A stretch of DNA of 64,000 nucleotides from Bostrychus sinensis (taxonomy: Eukaryota > Chordata > Actinopteri > Gobiiformes > Eleotridae): positions 22,494,229-22,558,228 of the forward strand of contig CM036248.1 in the NCBI GenBank assembly GCA_020698575.1. Direction: 5' to 3'. Shown here in pieces: positions 39,954 through 49,600 of the stretch; position 1 is the stretch's first letter; each line of letters starts with the position of its first letter. The translations under genes and the position numbers were made by a program. The notes beneath the pieces were generated by a model. It ran no database searches and was not told the origin of the DNA. It saw only the letters and a list, made by a program, of their open reading frames with translations.

Positions 39954-40749
39954 GCACACAACTTCACCTCTTACTGCTAGCCTATGTAATGTTGGCTAGG
40001 CTATATTTGATTTGCATGCTGTAGTGCAACATTGTGTAAGCACATACAGCATATTGTGTGGCCTATGTAAAAACGTTGTTCGCCCTGTCTGCCCTAGTAG
40101 AGGCCACAGTCTAAGTGGTTGTTCATGTCTGTCTGACCCTTCACCTGCCATTCTGTGTAACAGCCAAAAGAAAATGTGATTATTACAACAGACTCCGCTC
40201 GCAGCAGCCAATAAAAATCACATTTCCCCCCTATCTGAGTGGAGTTTGCATGTAAGCAAAACATCAACATAAAAGAGCTGCTTTATGTAAAGCTAGTCAA
40301 ATGATCTGTACGACAGTGTTGAACAAGGGAACAATTCTTGCGCTTGTTATCTAATATGGCTCTAAAACTGACACGGTTGCGCACAGATATTCTGCTTCCT
40401 ATTTTATGAGCCCCGAATCCAAATGCACGAGGCCTTATCTCTTTTCTAATGGGTTAAGCTAACAGTGTTACAGCTTACCCACGAGTGACGAGCACAGATA
40501 GTGCTTCTTAAGTGCCATTATGGTGTGTTTAACGTATTATAGTGTAAAATTTGCCAAAAGACAACTGGAGCTTACAAAAAATATCCTGATCACATAAGGC
40601 TCAGCAAACTTTACTCCTGGTATATATTGGCAGCGCCAAGAGGGCGGCATAATATACTTCACAAGCTTCAAATCAGACAATCGACCGCATGTTCATGGAG
40701 AAGTGTAACTCGCAGAAATAAGCAGCAAGGATCACAATATATTGCTCTA

Positions 40750-40838
40750 TTTTTTTCACTAATATTTTTAAAACAACATAAAAGTTAAGTTCTAATTTTT
40801 TTCACTAATATTTTTAAAACAACATAAAAGTTAAGTTC
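40750..40838. repeat. Tandem duplication, 46-bp unit, two copies
   Basis: The unit beginning TTTTTTTCACTAATATTTTT and running through AAGTTAAGTTC occurs twice with a period of 46 bp and no visible mismatch over the overlap, which suggests a recent duplication. Confidence 0.9.
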
Positions 40839-42239
40839 AGCCGTCCTGACAAAAAAGTTGTAGCCTGTGGAGTTTCAGATAGTGTGTCAGGCTGTGACCC
40901 AGTGTGTTGAGACTACTGTGTGGCTCTGCGCAGAGGCGGAGCAAACACACACACTGGGGCTGGGGCTCCACCGAGGATTAGGGAACCACTACAAGAGAAA
41001 CTTCGTCAGATATTTACACATAAAAAAAGTTAATGCCCAATAGTTTGATTTATGCTTCGCAACATGCACAAGGCAAGTTAGCCACTACATAGCCTAAGTC
41101 AAAAGACTACCTTAGGCACCAGCGTGCAGTTGTTACATTGGCTGTGAATGGTACAGCCCCCCCCACACACACACACACACATAAAAAAAATCCTAGCTAC
41201 ACCCCTGGCTGGATGGCATTGGTGCCAATAAATTCATGGAACATAGTATTTTCTTGACTCTTTGTTTGGAGGACACACATCCGAAACGCCACACACACAC
41301 TTGCATCCGCAGCAGGATGGTGTGGCACAAGGCAAGTTGCTACACCATGAATTGTGTCTATATATATATTTCCCCTTAAATGTAGGAGTTAAATATGTAA
41401 TTATATTATTTCAAATGCATGACAATACAGGAAGTTACATATATTTTCTTCCAAATTTTCTCCCAGACCCTCCATGACAAATGCATATCCTTGTTTTGTA
41501 GTTGTGGGCGGGATGTTAGAGGGGGTGGGTGGGCACACATCTAAAATCTTGCCTAGGGCACCAAAAGAGCCAAAACCAGCTCTGAGTCCTGGTGTTCTGA
41601 CGAGATGTGCTACCTTGTTGAAATATACTACCTCCATTCAATTTCTATGGAGCACTAACCCCCGCCCCCATCCTAACCTTAACCATAGTATAGGGCTTGC
41701 ATAGTAGGGTAGGATGTCTCGACGGGTAGGAAGAAATGTCTGAACACCGGCTCTAGTGGAGGTTTGGGGTTGGTGGGGGTTGAGTCCCTGCCCCCAAAAA
41801 TGTCTGTGTACGTCACTGTTAGCCACTGTTAAAACTCTACAAATTTTCCCTTGTTGTAACCAGAGCAACTGTGGCCAACCACAACCACCAAGGTTACATT
41901 GGTTTCCAATTTGTTGTGTAGCCTGACGTCTATTCTGTTATGTCAAGATCACATGGACAGGCATTTGATTGACTCATTTGTGGTTACTAAGGAGATGTGA
42001 GAGGCTGCTCCAGAGCTGATGGCATAGCCTATTAAAGGATTGAATATGGTGAAAGCGTATGGTTCGTTTTGTGCAGTTATTTTTAGACTGATTGCCATAA
42101 AGGACTTGTTGTACAGCGTGGACTTTGTGCATGTGTGTTTGTGTGTGTGCGTGTGCGTGTTGTGAAATGCCCGTGTGCAGTAGAAATCAAATCAAAAAGG
42201 AAAAGAGGTGCGGGGGTGGGAGGGGGGCTGCTGGGCTCC

Positions 42240-42543
42240 AGAGGCGCTTCATTTTAGCGCAGGTGTCCTTGGTTTGTGTGACACCTCAGCGACAGGACCA
42301 GACCGTATAAGCTGCCTAGGACCGCCGACTGACGAGGATGATAAAATAATAAACGTCTGATCTGCCACCAAATCCGAGAAGGGGAAGATATGCTCGTGCG
42401 GATGGGAGACCCCCGCTGGGTGAAGACATGCAGCGTATGTTGACTGAGCCTGAACGCTCGCTGCCATTGACAGGAACGCAGAACGCGAAGGGGAGGAAAG
42501 TGAGCATCCCCAAGCTAAACGTCGCGTCACTGGTCATATGAAG
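42240..42543 (+). promoter_or_regulatory. gpr101: Probable gpr101 promoter and non-coding first exon
   Basis: This stretch is richer in GC and CpG than its surroundings. It has a TATA-like TATAA at 42306-42310 and ends in a good splice donor, AAG|GTACAA, at 42543/42544. A plausible acceptor is the CCTTTAAG ending at 43005, which would place the coding exon start at 43006. Short upstream ATGs are present but none opens a long frame. The transcription start and splicing are inferred; no transcript evidence is available here. Confidence 0.4.
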
Positions 42544-43005
42544 GTACAATACATAGCCTAACATTTTTATTTTTGTATTTTGGGACGCACGCAAGCGTTT
42601 TACATGGCTAAGACGTTTTCTGGCCATTGGCTATTCTTTATTTTTATCGTTAAAATGTGGAGGACGAGATGAGTAAGGCCCGATGTCGCTGGATGAGAGG
42701 CATTAATCAGTGAGCAGCGAACCAGTGTGGATAATGTTGAGCATCTCTGGCAGCTCATGGTACAGTCTGTTGGATTACTGCTCTGTGCTATGCCATGCTA
42801 GGTGAAATTATGGAAGGCCTGATGAGGAATTCACTAAACAAAGGGGAGCAGCCACAGCAGTATTTTGTTCTTTCTAATATATGAAAAGGAGTATCTATTG
42901 AAAACAAAAAGTATAATTTTATATAAATTATTAGTAACCCTAACATCAGTAAACCAAGGACTCGGAAGTGTTATCCTGACCATGTCAAAATATAATCCCT
43001 TTAAG

Positions 43006-43029
43006 ATGTTTTTGAACTGGCTGGTGTAA
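43006..43029 (+). other. Seven-codon upstream ORF before gpr101
   Basis: An ATG at 43006 opens MFLNWLV and stops at TAA 43027-43029, two bases before the gpr101 ATG at 43032. It is in a different frame. If the exon begins at or before 43006, ribosomes would have to scan past or reinitiate after this mini-ORF. Confidence 0.4.
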
Positions 43030-43031
43030 AA

Positions 43032-44363
43032 ATGGGCACCAACCAAACCGATGTTCCCTGGGTGCCTACTTTCAGCAGCTTCACTGAGGATCCAGTGTTA
43101 TGGTCCTCCACTATCAACAGCATGGTCAAGATGGTGCTCATATTGCTCATTGTATGCGTGTCCCTTTTTGGGAATGTGGTAGTCCTGTTGGTTTTCCAAA
43201 GGAAGCCTCAACTTCTTCATGTAGCAAACCGCTTTGTCCTCAACCTGCTTTTGGCTGACCTGCTACAGACCATATTAGTCATGCCCTTTGCCATTGCAGC
43301 CACTGTCCCTGGTGTGTGGCCCCTGCACTCACGGCTGTGCGAAGCTCTGGTGGTCCTCATGCATCTATTTGCATTTGCAGGTGTCAACACTATAATAGTG
43401 GTCTCTGTGGACCGCTACCTGGCCATTATCCATCCTTTGTCCTACCCCACACGTATGACCCCAAACCTGGGCACAAACCTCATCATCTGCACATGGGTGC
43501 TCAGCTTTTTGCAGAGCACCCCTCCTCTCTATGGCTGGGGGAGGATTGATTTTGATCACCACCACCACATGTGCTCAGTGATGTGGTCATCCAGCCTCTC
43601 CTACGCTGCTGTTGTGTTCATCTTCTCATTCTGGCTGCCTATGCTTATAATGCTTGGATGCTACTGGATGGTTTTCAGAGCGGCTCGGAGACAGAATGCA
43701 CTTGTGCACCCAATACAGACCCAGTCCTTCTCCCAGCCCTGCCCCCCAGACTTCCAGGGCTCTAACAGCCCACACCTTCAGTCACCACCCCAGCCACAGC
43801 CCCCATCCCAGCAGGCCTGTTCACCTAATGGCCCCCACTTAACCAGGGGGTACCCTCTGCGAGTGCGACACAGACGCTTTTATTACCACTGCAAAGCAGC
43901 CCGTGTAGTGTTTGTCATCATGGCTTCATATATCCTCAGCATGGGACCTTACAGCATTATCAACACAATATCTATGAGCTCCAGAGCAGCTGTACCCCCA
44001 TGGATGTCTTCTGTGGCCTTGGTGCTGTTCTTTCTGCAATGCTGTCTCCACCCGTACATTTACGGTTACATGCATCGCAGTGTGAGAAAGGAATTCTTGG
44101 CATTGCTCTGTGGACTGTTCTGTAAACAGGGTCGTCCCAGACAGAGCTCTGCTGTGGAGAGCTGCTTCACTACAGAGGGACGCTCTACAGCCCCCTCTCA
44201 CTTGCCCAGCCTAGCTGCGCGTGTCTTTCCCATGCGCACCTGGGAAGAGTGCACCACCTCCCCAACCTTTGAGAGGAAGTCCAGAGACAGTCGCAAAGAG
44301 ACCACCTCAACTAGCATCAGCTCCGAGAGGGAGATCACAGTCCACAACAAGCAGACCACATAG
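43032..44363 (+). CDS. gpr101: G protein-coupled receptor 101 (orphan class A GPCR), 443 aa
   Basis: Plasma-membrane receptor of the rhodopsin class. In mammals GPR101 signals strongly through Gs without added ligand and is linked to growth-hormone excess. The sequence shows seven hydrophobic segments. TM1 (about 33-55) carries G47-N48. TM2 carries the LxxxD aspartate D76. C103 and C181 can form the usual TM3-ECL2 disulfide. TM3 ends in D127-R128-Y129, and W155 lies in TM4. The stretch QSTPPLYGWG (161-170) and the TM6 motif SYILSMGPY are GPR101 signatures. TM7 has HPYIY in place of NPxxY. C360 and C364 could be palmitoylated after helix 8. NQT at residues 4-6 is an N-glycosylation sequon. The coding sequence is uninterrupted, as in mammals. 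The third intracellular loop (about 215-284) is short and rich in Pro, Gln and Ser, whereas the human loop is much longer and acidic. ECL2 holds four consecutive histidines (176-179). The start is the first in-frame ATG before TM1. GPR161 is the nearest alternative but fits less well. Confidence 0.93.
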   Translation: MGTNQTDVPWVPTFSSFTEDPVLWSSTINSMVKMVLILLIVCVSLFGNVVVLLVFQRKPQLLHVANRFVLNLLLADLLQTILVMPFAIAATVPGVWPLHSRLCEALVVLMHLFAFAGVNTIIVVSVDRYLAIIHPLSYPTRMTPNLGTNLIICTWVLSFLQSTPPLYGWGRIDFDHHHHMCSVMWSSSLSYAAVVFIFSFWLPMLIMLGCYWMVFRAARRQNALVHPIQTQSFSQPCPPDFQGSNSPHLQSPPQPQPPSQQACSPNGPHLTRGYPLRVRHRRFYYHCKAARVVFVIMASYILSMGPYSIINTISMSSRAAVPPWMSSVALVLFFLQCCLHPYIYGYMHRSVRKEFLALLCGLFCKQGRPRQSSAVESCFTTEGRSTAPSHLPSLAARVFPMRTWEECTTSPTFERKSRDSRKETTSTSISSEREITVHNKQTT

Positions 44364-45159
44364 ACTGCCTCATGCTCATGGGACGCAAGCTTTTGGAAAC
44401 TTACAGTATATATGAAGGTCGCTGGCACAGGACATTTAGTTGTACTTGCTGTTATGTTTGTTGTTGGTAAAAAACAAAAAACTGTTTTGTCTATAATGTC
44501 ATCATCTTTTAGTTGGCAAGTATTCAATTACTGGACTTAATACTGTTAAAATCCAATGTGTTTTTGAATTGTATAGACAAAAGAGAATCACAAAGCACAG
44601 TAAATGTACATTTACCTCAATGTCCCTCAATGATCTGCAGTATACGCTCAACTCTTTATGTGTTGCAGATACCCTGCATGTCAGTGCAAAGGACGTACTG
44701 TTTCATGTACTGTTAGTAAAGACAACTGCCTATGAAAAACAAACTCAGGGTCAGCTTTTGTAAAAACTTTTAATATTAGTGTAATTTTTGAAACATAAGT
44801 TTGTATGTGTATATCACAGCAGCTATTCTCAAAGCGCCTTTAGTTAAGAAAAATGTGAGTCATTGTGCCTGTCACTTAGAAAACTCAAGAGGTTAGATGG
44901 TCATTCTCATTCAACATGACCACACGTTTGTTATAGCCTTTTATTCAAACTCAAGTTGTATACACCCTTTTATGTGCCACTGTAAATATGGACTTTGTGT
45001 TTGCTGCCTTTTGATGTCAGGCTTTTTGTGAGGTGTAAAAAGAAGTGGGCAGTTTAAAAATACCAAGAGTTATGTAAACGACACTTAAACTAGAATTATT
45101 TTGATATAACTTGGGGTGATGTTTTTGATGCCTTTTTACTACCAGTATTTTCCAGTTCA

Positions 45160-45181
45160 TTTTTTTTTTTTTTTTTTTTTT
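45160..45181 (+). repeat. T22 tract in the gpr101 3' region
   Basis: Twenty-two consecutive T bases about 800 bp after the gpr101 stop codon. Confidence 0.9.
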
Positions 45182-45605
45182 AGGTTACTCTAAGCTAAAT
45201 GTCGTTTTATTTTTAAATGGCTTTATCATAAAAACATTCATTGGTGTATATGTCTTAAGGCCTAACAGAGATATCTTACCTACTGTCAGTGTTGAGATTA
45301 TTAGGCCATGTTAGTTATGTTTGTTCAGTCTCCAGTGGTTCTAATAGTGTTTAGGAATGCACATTGTGGTTTCTTTCTTTCTTTTTATATAACCAAGTGA
45401 AAATATCTGTTTTTTTAAAGGCAAGATTAGGTTTTATATGAGTCCAGATTCCATTATAACAGACAATCAACAAATAATAAAATATGTATAAAAGATGTAC
45501 CTTGTACTAATCTGTAAAGGATAACAGTGCAGGGTAAAGAAAAAAGTGCCATAAATATGTTTTTGTATTATTTCACAAAATAACTTTAAAGGATGTTGCT
45601 TGTTT

Positions 45606-45611
45606 AATAAA
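45606..45611 (+). promoter_or_regulatory. gpr101: Candidate gpr101 poly(A) signal
   Basis: This AATAAA lies about 1.24 kb past the gpr101 stop codon. The intervening AT-rich sequence contains no other recognisable exon, so a long 3' UTR ending near 45.63 kb is plausible. Confidence 0.4.
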
Positions 45612-45803
45612 GGTACTTGGAATTTATTGTTAAGTGCCTTTGTGACTGATGTTTGAAAGGACTGAACACAACTTGCTGCTTTCACAATAGCTTAAATTTG
45701 ACCAAAACTTCTCAGACCTGTTTTATGGAAAACCTGAATAAGAATGTAACGTCCTGTAATTTATTGGCATAAAGAAAAAAGATGCCATCTTGAATTAGAT
45801 TTT

Positions 45804-45859
45804 TTTATTTGTAAAAACAACTCCAGACTGCCAGAAGCAAAAGGCAGTAGTGTTTTATT
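45804..45859 (-). promoter_or_regulatory. tm9sf2: Candidate tm9sf2 poly(A) signals
   Basis: Reading the minus strand, AATAAA occurs at 45854-45859 and again at 45804-45809. These lie roughly 840-890 bp past the tm9sf2 stop codon, which gives a 3' UTR of ordinary length. Either could be used. Confidence 0.35.
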
Positions 45860-45893
45860 TACAGTTCAGTAAATGGCTTATGGTGGTGGTGGT

Positions 45894-45918
45894 GGGGTTG
45901 GGGGGGTGGGGTGGGGGG
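45894..45918 (+). other. G-quadruplex-type G-tract cluster
   Basis: Four G runs of 4, 7, 4 and 6 bases are separated by TT, T and T, which meets the usual G-quadruplex pattern with very short loops. It lies between the convergent 3' ends of gpr101 and tm9sf2. Confidence 0.6.
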
Positions 45919-46696
45919 TAATAGGTGTATGTATCAGCTGACAAATGTATAAATAAATGTATGAGCTCAATGTATGTATGAATCAATGAGGCATTCACTT
46001 GGAGCTTATCCTAAGATCATAATTGGACCTGTCATGTGTTCCATGATAAAGATGTGCTTTGAACCACCTCTAGGTATATGAAAACCTCAAAGTAGCCATT
46101 AAATACAAGAAAATGGACATGTATTATAATGAAGCCATAGTTTATATAATTTTGAACTACAATACAGACTAATATTTCAGAAAGTATAGCCAATTTAGCT
46201 CAAAATATCCTACAGATGCTTATGCAATGGTAACAATCTTTGAGCATTCTCAGTGTGGCATTTTCTATACAGTATATTTACACACTTCAAATCATTAATC
46301 ATACAATACAGTCATGAAAAAACAGAAGTTAGCCAAAAAGGAGGAGAGAATCAAAATACAGAACATTTTACTTAACAAAATTAATATTAACATGTTCTTC
46401 TGAGACCCACTGACCCAAACTGCTCACATAGAAAACTAGCTAACTGGAATCCACATTGGTGTTCAAAGCGACACTCAAAAGAATTATTGGTCAACAGTGA
46501 ACACAAAATGTATATAATATAAAAAAAGAAAGAAAATAGCAACGTATGTTTAAAGCACAAAAGAGGACGGGCACTGCTTTTCAGGTCTTCTGCTGATACG
46601 TGATGTTCTCACTTCAGGCCCAGGTCAGACCACCTTCCTGCAGATAGGGCTGTGTAGAATGGCTCTTTAATAGCAAGGTGTCTTTTCCTCAGCTGC

Positions 46697-49600
46697 TCAG
46701 TCCACCTTGACCACACTGTAGATCTTATTAACAAACCAGAAGCAGGCAAAGAATCCAATGGTTCCTGAAAAATTGAAGGAAATTACTTAAACATAGCAAT
46801 AACTGGCATGTAAAAATACAGTTATCAGTAATATTTTCAAAAGCTTTAAAAACTTGTGACAAAGCTGCTGTAACAATCTTGACAAGACCACAAATATCCC
46901 AGCGCTATGGCTTCACTTGTCAGATGAATAACCTGGATCTATTCCTCTGGGTATAAAAATCTTAGCTGCCGACTCATTGAAGCCATGTAGCGAATTAACA
47001 AGTGATCAAAGTTGGGATGAGATCAGAAGTAGAAGCAATATGGGAAAATGATAATCTCTTTCTTGAATCCTTGGATTAATTCTTTGCGGTGGTTTTTCAT
47101 CCCTTGCTACTTAATGCCCTATCTTGGATTGTGTCAAAAAGTAGAATACTGTGACAATCTAGGCAGCATGCTAACTTTTTATCAGGATATACAACAGTAG
47201 AGGGGCAAACATGTAATTTTGACAAATTGCTATTCTGGGTGAGCTAAACATGACTTGTCTTATCTGGTTCTACACATGATTCTCTTTCTGTGCACTTGTT
47301 TACGCCTTATCTAACTCTACTGCACACCCACTCAAATCATAAAGTGCTGATACCATGTCACTCTCTTTAAATAAAATAAATCCCAGGGTGGTTGTGGTCA
47401 TGCCAGTTTAATACTTACCTTAGTTTATTAACAATTTGCAAATAGGTATTATACACAAAGAGCAATTACTGCCCATGTCTTTGTAGAAAAGGTTGAACAG
47501 CAGCCAAGGTAAAAAAAAACTAAAAAAAACAAGAACATCTTCACTACAAGGAAGCAGTCTGAACAGCAATCCTAAATGCAAATGTAAATAGTTGTTGCAC
47601 AAGAGTGTTGGCTGCATCCTGGTATTACACGTCACTAGAAACAGGATGGCTTACATAGCTCTCCAGACACTGCAAACAACACATATTTTAAAGCTGTTTT
47701 ATAAAGAGGAGAACTGCTATACAGATGTTTAGAGTTGTGCTTCAGCATACAATAAGAAACATTCAAAAGAGCTGCAAGAAAAGCAACAGCACCGGATGTA
47801 TACTTAATGTGCTGGGGCAGTGACATGCAAAAAAAAAAAAGCAAATGTAGTCAACCAGAACCAATAGTATAAAATTCTAATTCTAAGATCCCATCCAAAC
47901 AAACGGACTAGTTAATGATATCAGGTAGTATCATATAACCACCTGTCCCATTGTCTGTCCTGTAGTGAATCTTTAACACGTCTTAAAGTATCACATGAAA
48001 CTATTTGAAGAATAAGGCCAATTTGTTGTCTTACCTGTGAAAAGGAAGAAAATGAGTACCATAATCATTGTGTACCCAAAGTACAGGAAAGTGCTGGCTG
48101 CTCCAATAATTTGCAGTTTTGAGAAGAAGTAATGCACAGCATAAATAAATAAGTAGACAGCCGTAAAGCCGCTGGTCAGGAATGAACGCCACCACCAGTG
48201 ATAGTCCTGGGGACATAAACACAAATATGTTACCTTTGAAATATAATAAAACATAGAAGTCCATAAAAAACAAATGCATTAATTTGTTAACTTTTAAATG
48301 ATATGCTAATAAAAACGTGGTAATGTGTGAAACTACAATCCTCACCTCAGCACAAAGGTGGAAATAGCAGAGCAGAATTGTGGCCTCAGAGCAGGTGATT
48401 AGGAGAATAATAAATACCAGGAACAGGAATCCAAACATGTAGTACATTTGATGAGACCTAAAATAAAACCAATGTAAAATGAAAAATAAAAAGCCCTGCC
48501 TGCGTGTCCTTGTAGTTATGTTAATGCCACTTTTAACAAATCCGTATACATGTGCATATATATATACATAGTATTTACACACTGGTATATACACTAATAT
48601 ATGCTGATTCTATTTCTTACCAAATGCTGTTCAGGATGAAAAAAAGCTGGATAAAGATGCATCCAAATGGTAGGATGCCCCCCATCACTATACCAGGAAT
48701 AGGCTTAGTAAAGAATGACTGCTCAGGAATTTGCCGAGGAATCTGGTTTGTACGCACTGGTTGCTCAATTGCCTGTACAGAAAAAATGTCAGATTTAACC
48801 ACACAGCAGATAATAAAAAAATAAAAAATAAAAAATACTAGAAGGTTAACAAGTATGTAAAACACACCGGTTTCTTGAATCCAAAGTAGGCACCAATGAA
48901 TGTAAGGGGTACAGAGATGCCAAACCACATTGCTAAAATGGCAACGAGAGTCCCAAAGGGAATTGCTGCAGAGGATCCCTCTACCCAAAGAATCAAGTTC
49001 ATCAGGAAAAAGTCTGCAAATACAATGCTAGACAACAAAAGAAAATGAAATAGATAATTAATGGCTATGTAAGATGCAAATGAGAAATTATTAACAGTGG
49101 CCCTTTTTATTCTCACTTTAATTTGGAGGATGTTCCTGTCTTTAAGTTTTACCCCACCAAAAGGTGTGGTGCTCGCACGGGAGGTTTTGAGTACATTAAA
49201 GTGTAGCGGCAGGATTTTTGATGGAAGACCATAAGAATAAACAAGACCATACGTTTTCCTATCTCCCAAGCACCATAAATGAAACTTAAGACTGACTGAG
49301 ACATTGGACTGATGTTAGAAGTTCACACCATTGAATGGAGCACAAAAAAATAAAAGGGGCTAGTTACACCTTGGCTTTTCAAGGAGAGTAAATGTGGTGC
49401 ATCAACTAACCCTGGGCATAGAAGGGCAGTCAGAAGGACATTGGTCTTCCATTTTTCACCTCCAAAAGCTGAGAAAACAACAAAAATCACAAAAAGTTTT
49501 AGCTTTTTGGTATATACAGAGAATTCAACACAATGAAAATAATCAAGAGTTTGTTTGTTTTTTTCCATAAAATAAAAATTTTAAATTCTTACTTTTGTAG

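Larger units (their letters stand above)
39133..42239. other. Gene-free stretch upstream of gpr101
   Basis: Contains the A32 tract, the 46-bp duplication, a CA run near 41165 and a TG run near 42130-42165. No exon is recognised. Confidence 0.5.

Noticed and set aside
1..42000. CRISPR array, prokaryotic operon or viral island
   Set aside because: No regularly spaced repeats, no compact gene clusters and no viral motifs. Composition is uniform fish nuclear DNA.
43564..44363. GPR161 as the identity of the receptor
   Set aside because: PPLYGWG is shared, but QRKPQLL, the TM6 SYILSMGPY and the HPYIYGYMH motif fit GPR101 better, as does the rbmx/arhgef6 neighbourhood.
48031..48594. 187-aa minus-strand open frame
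   Set aside because: It is an out-of-frame or read-through product over tm9sf2 exons 15-16 and their introns. The real exons use the spliced frame.
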